A stretch of DNA of 64,000 nucleotides from Diprion similis (Eukaryota; Arthropoda; Insecta; Hymenoptera; Diprionidae): positions 193,501-257,500 of the forward strand of contig NC_060106.1 in assembly GCF_021155765.1 (NCBI RefSeq), read 5' to 3'. Every line of letters starts with the position of its first letter. Positions within the stretch are counted from its first letter, which is position 1. The notes beneath the pieces were generated by a model that saw only the letters and a program-made list of their open reading frames with translations, was not told where the DNA came from and made no database searches. The translations under genes and the position numbers were made by a program. Positions 10,571 through 20,386 of the stretch are shown in pieces.

Positions 10571-12428
10571 CATTGTAACGTGGCATTTTTTTTGATGCTC
10601 GTTACAAGTGGCTCCCCGAACCTTAGGAGGGACTCTAACAAGGGATTTCGCGACAAGAATGATTATCTAATTCGTAAAGAGCGCCAGGACAAGGGTCACG
10701 CATCCGAAACACTGAGAGGGGACCCTTTACAGGCTAGCGAATAGAGTATTACAGGGTCTTTTTGTTTAATTTTGTTTTGAGTATTTGCGACACCAACCAG
10801 GGAGATAGACGACGAATTCGAGAGTGTGGAACCGGCCGTAAAGAGAGACCTCAACGGAGGATACACCGCGAGCGAAGGGTCTCACACGAGGCTACGGAGG
10901 GAGCGCCAACGCCGAGCTCTGCCGCGAGGGAAACCAAGGCGGACGAGATTCCCGCTGTTGGCCAGCGAACCGTAGCCTGCCTTCCTCGCGATACACCATC
11001 ATGCCAACGATCGTGCTGCCTCTACGCCACTGACGAGGACTGAACACCGGAGAGTCCAACGACCAATCTGCGAGCCGTGACAGCGGAAACCGACGTTAGC
11101 GATAAGCTAGAATTTAAGAGACGCGTAATTGGATACCCAATAAGATTCGTCAAATTTCGGAAACGACAACGCCTCGGTTGAAATTCTTGGCTCGGTGTGA
11201 CGGAGCAGGACACTTGCGTCCTGGTGCTGAATCTAGCGAAGGCTGCGAAAATTTTGTAAAGATAGTTTTTTTTTTGGGTTATTGAGAGAGTTGAGCGATT
11301 GGTGTTAAAATTTTGGGATTCGCGGAAGACGGAACCATTGTCCAATTATCGTGACGGAGATTTTTCTGGTCTGGATTCATTGCGGTAAGCGCTATCGCTT
11401 CTTTGCGGACAAATTTCGAGAACGGTTTAGGTCGGCGCACCGGGTAACGGTTGGCCATGTTGAGTTGCGTCAAACAATACTCGAAATTCGTTTGCCGATT
11501 TCCTTGGTTGGTGGCCGGAGCTTGATTTTGTTTTTTTGCGATAACGTATCGAGTCAATTTTGGCTATTGTACATGTTAAGTAGAGTCATTCGTTTCATTA
11601 TTTGCGAGCAGCCCAAATTCCGCTGCACAGGGTCAAGTCGCGTTTGCGTGTTCAGAAAGTGTCACCTCTCGTGTAGGTCGCGTATCGCTAAGTGTGAGCG
11701 CTCTGTTTGGCTGGGTTATTATCTCTAGTTTCCTTGTTTGATTTGTTTCGGAAGATAGTGAAGTTTCGGATGCGTCGCGATTAATCGCTTCGATTTAAGT
11801 TGTTAAGTAAGAATTACTGTCGAGTACTTGTAGGGTATGTTTTGCGATTAGCGCGATAATTCTGTTAGGGTTTGGCGAATAGCGCCGATATTTATAATTA
11901 AGGGAAGGACGATCACGAGTAGCGTGTCCGTATAGTTGTCGATTTTCTGTATTTTGATTTTTGTTTTGTTGATCCCGTTGAGACGAGGAACGCGACTAGC
12001 GCACGTAGATTTAAGGTTTAATTAAGATTTGATTTTCTTTCTATTTTGTTTGTGGAATCGCGGGAGGCGAATTGAGTATCTGTTTCTTTTTCCTTTTGTT
12101 TTGTATCGCTTCGAATTTTTTTTCTCTGAATATATTATTTTATTTTATTTTGGTAAATTCTGTATCGTGTCGAGTGTCCGTTCTTTCTCTCCGCAAAATT
12201 ACCCACCCCCCTCTCCGCGGTACTGAGCTACCTGGCATAGAGAAGGGTAGCCGAGGAATTGCGAAGGTAAAGATTCGAGGCGTGTTTATCACGCCAGGCG
12301 CCCAACAAAATTTCGCGATAGCTTTGGTAAGCTGCAGAGTGCATCGCGGGTTGCCGAATCATTGTGCACCAGGTGAACTCTTGGGAACTTCTCCGGGTGA
12401 ACAAGAGCGGCGAAAAACCACGTCACAA
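10571..12428 (+). mobile_element. Solo LTR-like element, copy 1 (1.86 kb)
   Basis: The ends form an 11-bp near-perfect inverted repeat (TTGTAACGTGG / CCACGTCACAA) and the element is flanked by AACAC at 10566-10570 and 12429-12433. It is collinear with 50099-51946. A motif GGCGCCCAACA (12297-12307), similar to retroviral primer binding sites, lies 121 bases before the end in both copies. No protein domain is seen; frames at 10762-11043, 11351-11728 and 12072-12461 lack motifs and are not conserved between copies. Most likely a solo LTR of a long-LTR retrotransposon; alternatively a short non-autonomous terminal-repeat element. Confidence 0.65.
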
Positions 12429-12433
12429 AACAC

Positions 12434-12797
12434 AAGTGTTAAACTGTGTACTGTTTACTAAATAGCCTCACCGACCAGCTCGGTTATGTGTGTTTCGGTG
12501 TGAGTGGTAAGAAACGTTGAGACAAATACATATGATTACGGAAGTGTCACACTCTGGACGGTTTGATAAATACTCTCATCGACCAGCTCGGTTAGGTGTG
12601 CGTCGTGATGATGTTATGATAGTGCCCACTGTGTGATAAGGCGTAAGGTGTACTGATGGTACGCGGTCGTCTGATACATTGAAAAGTATATGTATAGCCA
12701 ACAACGACGATATTTGTTTATAGCTTATTACAGCTGTAGACCGTGGGCTCGCCAGCTGACGTTTCTTCTCTTATCACTAATGCTCAGCTGTGCTGCC
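12434..12797 (+). repeat. 5' UTR piece of A3 with about 108-bp tandem repeats
   Basis: The block around CGACCAGCTCGGTTA occurs at 12472 and 12580, a period of about 108 bases, with degenerate similarity on both sides (TAAATA..CTCA.CGACC, GTGTG). Tandem repeats are common in 5' UTR promoters of non-LTR elements. No coding potential. Confidence 0.5.
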
Positions 12798-12843
12798 TAT
12801 ACCGGGACCATCTCTAGAAACTAAACAGGAACTGCGCATGCGC
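12798..12843 (+). repeat. Left terminal inverted repeat of the 2.7-kb DNA transposon
   Basis: 46 bases, perfect reverse complement of 15448-15493; the inner end contains the palindrome GCGCATGCGC. Confidence 0.95.
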
Positions 12844-15447
12844 GAATTTAAATCCGCCGTCCGTGCAGTCTGGCCACCCCGAGACGCTGTCAAACTCTGT
12901 TTCTGTCGGCGATGTAGTTCACATGCATTTTTGAGGTTAGAATCTCAAGTCATTTAGATAGTCACTCGGAAAGGCTTGGGAAGCATTTGTTATTGAAAAT
13001 TGATTGTTCAAAGAACGGTCGGAATTTAATGCTGATGCTCTTTGAAAATTCGTCCTATTCGATTGAAACAAGAAATCTGTTCAAATGTTGGGTGCTTGGA
13101 AGAAACGAAGCAGGTAGGTGGGGACAAGTTATTCAATCATTTTCATTACTTCATACATTGAGAATAACAATGAAATTTTTTTCTTTCAACAGAAAATACA
13201 GCCAAAATAATAGCATCTCTGCTGTTCGCTGATGTCTTCTCTTCCCATTCAATTCATGACACATGCAGAGATCATCGGCCACTTCTGTTGGTTGGAAAAG
13301 GAAGTTGTAGATCTTACGGTTTCTTTCAATTTCAAATCTAATCTAAAGAAATCTAATCCCAAGAGTAAAACTCAGAAACATTCTGTGACACAAGTTAAAA
13401 ATCAACATTTTCAAAATGTGCCTCAGTAATTAACTTTAGGGATAATCATGTTTTAGAGTAATGTTCAGAACATTCATATGAAAATATTGACTTATCGGGT
13501 TCAACATTGTACCCCTTGTTCCTTTGAAACAAATGAATATCTAATTTTCACTGAAGTTCATGAAAATATTTACTCAAACCTAAATCCAATACAATATCTT
13601 GTTCATAGTGCTCCGAACATCATCCAGTAACATGAATGTCCGGAAGGAATCCCTCTGTCGCAGAAACCGTTATAAGGTTCTTTGTTTTTAACTTGTGCCA
13701 CTAGATAACTTTTGCATTGCAGATTCCATTTCCAATCTTAGGATGAGATTTTTTGTTTCGAACAGTGTTAACATGGGATGCAGAATTAATTGTAATAAAT
13801 GGAGATTCACAAACTCTCAGTTTCAATGAAGGACCATTGTAAGAGTATAAAATTGAATCTGGTTTCAAGCTTTCAATAAGTTACCGGATGACTCCCTGAT
13901 AAAGATTCATCATAAAAAAGTTAGCCAGCAAGTAAGTCCTATTGTAGACAAAGTGATCATTTGTAACGTGTACTAGTAAGTGAATGCATTCCTTAGACCT
14001 TGCTGGGGTTGAACGAGGCTCAAGCACGGATGATAGCTGCAACTAGCTAGTCAGATGATACTGTCGATTAATATTGACTTTAAAGACATTTTCAACTGAA
14101 GTTATCCAACATTTTTAGATTGAGATTGGTTCAGTTTACACATCAAAATTCATCCTTGGAATTTGATTTAACACTTGAAACACTATTCATCTGAATTGAA
14201 TACCAAGAGAGTGAAAAATAAAATATCAAAACTGCCGATAATAAAATTTGAAAAATAATGTGGGCCAATAATACTGCTTGGATTACAATGGTGCACGGAA
14301 TGATTGCTCTGTGAAATTAGTTAGCAGCAATTGTTGAATAACAAACTTATTACTATTGGCTCGATAGATCTAAAATAATGGAATATTCAAACACCATGAT
14401 CTGTAGCGTGTCGTGCTCTTCAATTTTGCCACGACTGATGTTCAGAAGGTGGCGATGACCAGAAGAAATTCCTTCGGATACCTGTTGTCTAATGGAACAA
14501 CGGAACAACCAGGTTCGATGGTTGGAACGGTGGCACCAATCGAGAAACTAGGGTCCTAGCCACCAAAACGTTTTGACCATCAGGTAAGGTATGATTTTCA
14601 TCCTATTATCCAAACTTGAAACTTTAAGTCTGTCAGAACAAACGAATTTTATCATTGAATACATGTGAAAATATTGTAATATGCAAATATCATAGCATCA
14701 GAAATTTACTTACACGCTTCAACGCCTGACAACTTTAGTCTCGCTTCGATGATGGTTGTTTCCCACCTGAGAATATTAAAAGATATTATCATCAGACAAG
14801 AGCTTCTAATTGTTTTGGATACCACTAATTTTCAATAAATTGCGACAGAAAAACGAATTGCTACTTTTTGCACTCCTAAGCTCTGTGTTTCAAGATACAC
14901 TATTTCTTTTATTCCTTGTTACTGATTTTATTTTAATATTTCATGTTCATCGGCACTGATTACTGGCTTCCGGAGCACTGCACTGTAACAAATCTACTCT
15001 GGAGCAACCTTCTACTGGGTTTCAACAATCCATTTATTTTTAATTTTATGTAAATAAAGAATCTGTTTGAAATAAACAATATTTTTACTTACCTGCCTCA
15101 GTTTGTCTAGACTCCCACTCGTTGATGACGTTCCACATTTAATTTCAGTTTTCTTCTTTCAATAAATAACTGATCCAATTTCTGTAGCTTTTGATATTTG
15201 TTTCTCCATTGACGCCTTTATTGTGTCGATTAAATATCTGCTAATATCAACTACGGTATTGCTGAATGACACTTTTCTTAGAAAATTCACGATAAGTAGG
15301 AATAAATATCAACATAACCTCAATACGCTACTTTACGCGCGAGATATTCAGAGCCTTGTCACATTTCGTGTACGTTGGTCGCCTTGGTTAGCTGACGAAA
15401 ATTACTCCGCGGGGCAATTTCGCTGACCAATGAAATTGAATCATTTG

Positions 15448-15493
15448 GCGCATGCGCAGTTCCTGTTTAGTTTCTAGAGATGGTCCCGGTATA
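15448..15493 (-). repeat. Right terminal inverted repeat of the 2.7-kb DNA transposon
   Basis: Perfect match in reverse to 12798-12843; sequence diverges immediately inside the repeat. Confidence 0.95.
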
Positions 15494-15498
15494 ATACA

Positions 15499-16965
15499 AT
15501 GTATTCAAGCGGTATAGCAAGCGAAATAATAGCATGCTATGGGTGCGCAAAGCCAATCAAGACTATCAGGCATGAATGTGAATTGTGCCTCAAAGCATAT
15601 CATCCAAGTTGCGCCAAACTCCATAAAATCTATAATGAATACCTTCAACTGGTGCCGTGCACTGCTAAAATTAGAGAAACGAAAATAAAAAAGATAGAAA
15701 GTACAAGCGAAAAAATTGATGATGAGTGGGTGAATGAAAATGATGAAAAAGAAAATGGACGAGAAATAATCCAAACAAAAATAAAAATGCTGGAAACAAC
15801 AAAAATCAATGAAAAAGGACAAGGAGCTAAGAAAAAGCAGAAACAAAGTACAAACGAAGAAATAGATGAGGTGTTTGCGACTGGAAGTGAAGAAAAAGAA
15901 AATAGGCAAAAAATAATCGAAGCATCAAAAACGGACTTAATGGTAGAGATGAAGAGGGATATTATGGCAGAGATTATGGGAAGTGGATTTAAAAACACCA
16001 TTAAAGAGATAGTTGCAAATGAAGTAAAGAAGGTGACAAAGGTGCTTAAAGAGGAAATAAAAACGTTAAAAATGGAAATACTAAAGGTTAACCAAAAATC
16101 GGAGAAAAATAATGCAAAAATGGAAGTAAGGGAACACGAAAGAAACACAAATATACAAAAAAGAAAGGATGACATATCGTATGCACAAGTTGCACGAAAA
16201 AACAAAAGAGAGGAAATAATAATTGAACCTGTCGAAATACAAACAAGCACTGAAACGGAAGGTGAAATGAAAAGCAACGTGGATATTATGGAACTAGGTG
16301 TAGGAATAAACAATATCGTAAAAGGACCAAAAGGGAAGATTATACTTCAATGTCAAGGAAGAAGGGATCGAGAGGTGCTAACGGGAGCCCTAACTCAAAG
16401 CATGGGAACTCAATATAAAGTCTATGCACCAAATAAAATATTGCCGAAAATAAAAATCGTTGGGATAGAGGAAGACGTAGATAGAGAAAATGAAAAAAAG
16501 TTTATTGAAAGAGTGGGTGCACAAAATGAAATAGACGTCGATAGCGAATCTTTTATGATGAAAATCATTAAGAAAACAGAAGGAAGAGGTGGAGCGACCA
16601 CAGTGATTATGGAAGTAGATCCGAAGACTCACAAGTATTTTGTGGAATCGAGGAAAGTTAAAATAGGATGGAAAATATGCTCGGTATACGATTACGTGAG
16701 CGTTAAAAGGTGCTTCAGATGTTGGGGATATAATCATACTTGGTCTGAATGTAGAAATAAACAAGCGTGTCGTAAATGCGGTGAAGGTCATGATGTAGAG
16801 GGATGCCAAGCAAATCACAAAAAATGTATAAACTGCTCAAAACTGAAAGAAAAATTTCAGCTACAAGAATTGTCGTGTGATCATGAAGTAACAGACTACA
16901 GGTGTGAATCGTATAACAGAATGGTAAATAAAAATAGAAAAAATATATTATATGGAGAGGAATAG
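15499..16965 (+). CDS. ORF1 of A3: PHD-like finger, coiled coil, CCHC-knuckle RNA-binding protein
   Basis: 488 codons from ATG, the first codon after the DNA transposon. Residues about 12-50 form a cysteine/histidine finger (CYGC...CELCLKAYHPSCAKLH) of PHD type. A long Lys/Glu-rich coiled-coil region follows to about residue 240. The C-terminus carries knuckles CFRCWGYNHTWSEC, CRKCGEGHDVEGC and CINC, then DHEVTDYRCESYNR. In non-LTR elements ORF1 proteins coat the RNA and chaperone reverse transcription; the knuckles support RNA binding here. It ends GAA-TAG and is followed in the same frame by ORF2. Orthologous ORFs are in A4 (29094) and A5 (38060). Whether the PHD-like finger binds chromatin is unknown. 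Confidence 0.85.
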   Translation: MYSSGIASEIIACYGCAKPIKTIRHECELCLKAYHPSCAKLHKIYNEYLQLVPCTAKIRETKIKKIESTSEKIDDEWVNENDEKENGREIIQTKIKMLETTKINEKGQGAKKKQKQSTNEEIDEVFATGSEEKENRQKIIEASKTDLMVEMKRDIMAEIMGSGFKNTIKEIVANEVKKVTKVLKEEIKTLKMEILKVNQKSEKNNAKMEVREHERNTNIQKRKDDISYAQVARKNKREEIIIEPVEIQTSTETEGEMKSNVDIMELGVGINNIVKGPKGKIILQCQGRRDREVLTGALTQSMGTQYKVYAPNKILPKIKIVGIEEDVDRENEKKFIERVGAQNEIDVDSESFMMKIIKKTEGRGGATTVIMEVDPKTHKYFVESRKVKIGWKICSVYDYVSVKRCFRCWGYNHTWSECRNKQACRKCGEGHDVEGCQANHKKCINCSKLKEKFQLQELSCDHEVTDYRCESYNRMVNKNRKNILYGEE

Positions 16966-16971
16966 CAATTA
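16960..16971 (+). promoter_or_regulatory. In-frame ORF1 stop, context GAA-TAG-CAA-TTA (A3)
   Basis: TAG at 16963-16965 followed by CAA TTA, the exact leaky UAG-CAA-UUA context known from tobamovirus replicase. ORF2 continues in frame. The EEP Asn (LLNAQG) is 21 codons downstream and no ATG lies between; the first in-frame ATG is at 17083, after the motif. Readthrough is inferred. Confidence 0.7.
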
Positions 16972-19830
16972 GTCAAAGAGATAGAAAATGAAAAAAAATG
17001 CCATAAAGGGTCTTTTATACTACTTCTGAATGCTCAAGGATATCTACAAAATAAGGACGAAATAGAGAATTTAGCCGTACAAATGAAACCAAAGATATTA
17101 TGTTCAACAGAAACGCATGTAACGAGCGAAATAGAAGAAAATGAACTGAATATTGATAACTATGAATTGGTAAGATGTGATACAAAAAATAGTAGAACAG
17201 GAGGAGTAATGACATTTATAAATAATGAAATAAAATTTAAAGTTATAAGCACGGAGAATATAGAGCAAAATACCTGGATCAGTACAATACAGTTGATGGG
17301 AAATTACAAAGACATCGTAGTGTGTAATGTAAACCACTCCCCGAATAAAAGTGATGGTACATTTATTGATGCGGTACTAGAAGAATGTGACAAAATAATA
17401 GAAATGGGACATATAATGGTAATAGGGGATTTTAATATTGATGTAAACAAAGAGAACCATTATTCCAAAAGAATAATACGAAGCATGAGAAGGTTAGGGT
17501 TAAAGCAATACGTGAAAGAATATACCAGGATTACCGAAACATCGAAAACAATTATCGACCTTGTGTTTTCAAATTTTTATACTAATGCAGAAGTATTATC
17601 AACACCAAAATTGACAGATCACCAAATAATAAAAATAGATAATTTAATGAAAGACGAAGGGAAATCCGGAATGACTAAATTTTACGCGAGAGATTATTCA
17701 AATTTTAATGTGGACAGTTTTAATGAAATACTGACGAATAAAATAGAAACAATATATGACATGGAAAGCAATGTTGATAATCAAGCAAATGTGTTAGTAA
17801 AATGCGTTACAGATACCATAAATGAAATAGTACCGATAATTGAGAAAAAAATACCGACGAGGTGGAAAGAAAAGTCGTGGGTTAAAAACGAAGTCAAAGA
17901 AGCAAGAAAAAAAAGAGACCAAGCGTATAAAAAGGCAGCTATGACAAACACAGGACAAGATTGGGAAGAATATAAAAGATTAAGAAATATGGTAGTAACA
18001 CAAACAAGAAGAAGCAAACGAAATTATTATGAAGAGAATATTGATGCAGAAAAATCAAATCCGACGAAAATGTGGAAAACATTGAAAAAAATAATAGGAA
18101 ACGAGAAAAAAACAGTAAATATGAAAGGAATAAGTTTTGATGGGGTAATATGCAATGAAGAAGAGAAAATAGCCGACATGTTCAACAAATTCTTTCTGCA
18201 TAGTATAGATGAGATAGTGGGGAATGACAATGGCGAGAAAAATATAGATATAGAAATAGATATAAGAGTAGAATCACGATTTGAAAAATGTAGGGAAGTA
18301 AATCGAGAGGAGATGAATAAAATCGTGAAGAATTTAGAAAACAAAAAGGGAACAGACGAAGGTATAAACACTAAATTTATACAGATGGCGTGGGTAGTTG
18401 CAGACGAAATAATGTTAAATGTGGTTAATAAATCTCTAAAGGAAGGAAGATTTCCCGAAAAATGGAAAACCTCGACGGTAATACCAATTCCGAAAGTCAC
18501 AGGAAGTATAAAAGCGGAAGAGCATCGACCAATTAATATACTACCGATGTATGAAAAGATTCTGGAAATCGCAGCAAAAGAACAGATAGTGGATTATATT
18601 GACAATAACAATATTTTAAGAAACGAACAATCAGGCTTTCGAAGGGGTTACTCATGCGAGACAGCAATACAAAATACGATAATAAGTTGGAAAAGAAAAA
18701 TAGATAAAAAGGAAATAGTAGCAGTTGTCTTTTTGGACTTTAAAAGAGCATTTGAGACAGTAAATCGGAAAATTCTAATGCAAAAGATAAAGAAATATGG
18801 TATAACGGGACAAGCACACAAATGGCTGGAATCATACCTAAGAAATCGGAAGCAAAAAGTAAAATTCGGAAATAGCACATCAAGTGAAATAAACACGATC
18901 CATGGTGTTCCGCAAGGATCTGTAATGGGGCCCTTACTATTTGTATTGTACATAAATGACATAGTTTCTCAACTTAAGTATTGTTCCTGTAAAATGTTCG
19001 CTGACGACACAATTATTTATGTGAGCGGTTATGATATTTGTGAGATTGAACGAAAATTAAATTACGATTTAGAAAACGTTATACGGTGGCTTGAAATAAA
19101 TTCCTTGAGACTAAATACAATGAAAACAAAGTTTATGGTGGTTCATGACCCGCAAAAACTGAACGTAACGGACTGTTGTGAAGTAATAATAGAAGGTATA
19201 AAGATAGAAGAAGTAAAAGAAATTAAATACTTAGGGGTGATAATAGACAATAATTTAACACTAAATAGTTTAGCCGAATATATAGTAAAAAAGGTAGCGA
19301 AAAAAATTAACTTTATGTACAGAATAAATAAATATGTAACAACAAACACACTCGTGACAATATATAAAACGATAGTGGCACCACACTTCGAGTACTGCAG
19401 TACCCTATTATTAAACGTTAACCAATACTGGATGGATATGTTACAAAAGACTCAAAATAGAGCAATGAGAGCAATTTTACGAGCGGACAGGTATACGCGA
19501 ATACGAGATATGTTGGATGTATTGGGTTTTATGAATATTAAACAGCGAATGGTACTAAATGTGTGTGTATTTATATACAAAATTAAGAACGGAATGATGC
19601 CAAAATACCTCAGCGATGAAATGATGATTGTAGGAGAAAATTACAAGTATAATACAAGACAGAAAGAAAACATAGCCGTGTATTACTGCAGAACCACCGC
19701 AGCACAAAGATGCTTAACGTATACGGGATATGAAATGTACAATAAGATACCGCGTGAGATCAAGGAGGCGCAGGGTCTACAGGTATTCAAAAGATTGCTG
19801 AAGGAATATGTAAAGGCGGAAATATTATAA
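16966..19830 (+). CDS. ORF2 of A3: EEP endonuclease and reverse transcriptase, open
   Basis: The frame is open from the ORF1 stop to TAA at 19828-19830, 954 codons. EEP: LLNAQGYLQNKDE at the start, STETHVTSE (17105), VIGDFNIDVN (17421), TDHQ (17619). RT: HRPINILPMYEKILE (18525), NEQSGFRRGYSCETA, VVFLDFKRAFETVNR (18724), HGVPQGSVMGPLLFV (18901), catalytic FADDTIIYVS (18999). The C-terminal region with APHFEYC and TQNRAMRAIL is of unknown role and lacks RNase H. An ATG-initiated product from 17083 would lack the EEP Asn motif, so initiation probably depends on ORF1 translation. With intact catalytic residues in both enzymes this copy is a possible source of active protein in trans. Confidence 0.85.
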   Translation, partial: QLVKEIENEKKCHKGSFILLLNAQGYLQNKDEIENLAVQMKPKILCSTETHVTSEIEENELNIDNYELVRCDTKNSRTGGVMTFINNEIKFKVISTENIEQNTWISTIQLMGNYKDIVVCNVNHSPNKSDGTFIDAVLEECDKIIEMGHIMVIGDFNIDVNKENHYSKRIIRSMRRLGLKQYVKEYTRITETSKTIIDLVFSNFYTNAEVLSTPKLTDHQIIKIDNLMKDEGKSGMTKFYARDYSNFNVDSFNEILTNKIETIYDMESNVDNQANVLVKCVTDTINEIVPIIEKKIPTRWKEKSWVKNEVKEARKKRDQAYKKAAMTNTGQDWEEYKRLRNMVVTQTRRSKRNYYEENIDAEKSNPTKMWKTLKKIIGNEKKTVNMKGISFDGVICNEEEKIADMFNKFFLHSIDEIVGNDNGEKNIDIEIDIRVESRFEKCREVNREEMNKIVKNLENKKGTDEGINTKFIQMAWVVADEIMLNVVNKSLKEGRFPEKWKTSTVIPIPKVTGSIKAEEHRPINILPMYEKILEIAAKEQIVDYIDNNNILRNEQSGFRRGYSCETAIQNTIISWKRKIDKKEIVAVVFLDFKRAFETVNRKILMQKIKKYGITGQAHKWLESYLRNRKQKVKFGNSTSSEINTIHGVPQGSVMGPLLFVLYINDIVSQLKYCSCKMFADDTIIYVSGYDICEIERKLNYDLENVIRWLEINSLRLNTMKTKFMVVHDPQKLNVTDCCEVIIEGIKIEEVKEIKYLGVIIDNNLTLNSLAEYIVKKVAKKINFMYRINKYVTTNTLVTIYKTIVAPHFEYCSTLLLNVNQYWMDMLQKTQNRAMRAILRADRYTRIRDMLDVLGFMNIKQRMVLNVCVFIYKIKNGMMPKYLSDEMMIVGENYKYNTRQKENIAVYYCRTTAAQRCLTYTGYEMYNKIPREIKEAQGLQVFKRLLKEYVKAEIL

Positions 19831-19953
19831 AAGAAATGAATGTGTGAAATATAATAGTAATGTAGTATAAATGAATGAGAAAGAACATAGATGTAAGTAG
19901 AATAGAGAATAGAAATAGTGTAGATATGTAAGAGAAATGTAACGGAGAAAAAG

Positions 19954-19966
19954 TAGCTAAAAGCTA
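19954..19966 (+). other. 3' hairpin of A3
   Basis: TAGCT-AAA-AGCTA, immediately followed by AATAAA. Confidence 0.65.
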
Positions 19967-19984
19967 AATAAATCGCAAATCAAT

Positions 19985-19987
<3 letters not shown>

Positions 19988-20047
<60 letters not shown>
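19988..20047 (+). repeat. (TC)n microsatellite between A3 and B2
   Basis: Sixty-base CT run joining the A3 tail to the truncated ORF1 of B2. Confidence 0.98.
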
Positions 20048-20050
<3 letters not shown>

Positions 20051-20383
20051 CAACAGCCAACAGCCAGTACAAAGAACGCAACTGTCTCTTTTGTTGTTAC
20101 ACTCAAATCAATCCCCGTTCGTGATTTTGTCATTGACAAAAAAAGAACTGTGCCTAATCTCAAAGTCGCAGATGTGTTTTCCATTAACACTCCCGGATTT
20201 ATCTATGTGAATGAACTTTTACCGCAAGAAACATATAAACTTTTATTACGTACCAAAGCCAAAGCAGCTTCCACCGCTTACAAATATGTCTGGCATAGGT
20301 ACGGGCGTATTGCAGTTCGTCGCGACAACGGTCACCCAATTATGTTTATCGACTCGGGCAGCGACCTTGACAAGCTCATCTGA
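20048..20383 (+). pseudogene. ORF1 C-terminal fragment of B2 (FP-like domain)
   Basis: Open from the TC tract to TGA at 20381-20383 (112 codons). It matches the C-terminal domain of B5 and B7 ORF1: VRDFVIDKKR, FIYVNELLPQETYKLL, YKYVWHRYG and a final SDLDKLI. This pattern resembles the baculovirus FP-like ORF1 C-terminal domain of many insect non-LTR elements. N-terminal finger and coiled coil are lost by truncation. Confidence 0.75.
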
Positions 20384-20386
20384 CTA
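20381..20386 (+). promoter_or_regulatory. In-frame ORF1 stop, context TGA-CTA (B2)
   Basis: UGA-CUA is a classic leaky stop context (alphaviruses, several animal genes). ORF2 continues in frame, with the EEP Asn motif QFNANS 28 codons on. No in-frame ATG occurs until about codon 320 of ORF2, beyond the whole endonuclease. Confidence 0.7.

Larger units (their letters stand above)
12798..15493. mobile_element. Non-autonomous DNA transposon with 46-bp perfect terminal inverted repeats
   Basis: 12798-12843 is the exact reverse complement of 15448-15493. The repeat runs TATACCGGGACCATCTCTAG and ends GCGCATGCGC. The outermost TATA could be a TA or TATA target duplication with the true end at TACCGGG or CCGGGACC. 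The 2.7-kb interior is AT-rich and has only short frames (for example 12987-13232, 13232-13429) with no transposase motif, so it would need a transposase from elsewhere. It sits five bases upstream of the A3 ORF1 start codon. The superfamily is not assignable by eye. Confidence 0.85.
10283..19987 (+). mobile_element. Non-LTR retrotransposon copy A3 (family A), open ORFs, 5' UTR split by two insertions
   Basis: This is the interval between consecutive (TC)n tracts. Its own parts are a 5' UTR in three pieces (10283-10570, 12434-12797, 15494-15498), ORF1 15499-16965, ORF2 16966-19830 and the 3' UTR with hairpin and AAATCAATCAATC tail. Inserted into the 5' UTR are an LTR-like element (10571-12428) and a DNA transposon (12798-15493). 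Assignment of the two upstream pieces to A3 is inferred from position and from lack of another TC tract, not from homology. Confidence 0.7.

Noticed and set aside
10762..12461. Host exons or retroviral ORFs inside the 1.86-kb LTR-like element
   Set aside because: Frames are short, lack motifs and are not preserved in the second copy at 50099-51946.
12798..15493. piggyBac or hAT assignment for the 2.7-kb DNA transposon
   Set aside because: No TTAA and no 8-bp duplication at the ends; only TA or TATA, which does not decide the family.
15505..16313. Long Phe/Ser-rich frames on the minus strand opposite family A ORFs (also near 3724-4329, 32675-33394, 38431-39048, 40537-41145)
   Set aside because: Shadows produced by the A-rich, stop-poor complement of real plus-strand ORFs; no motifs.
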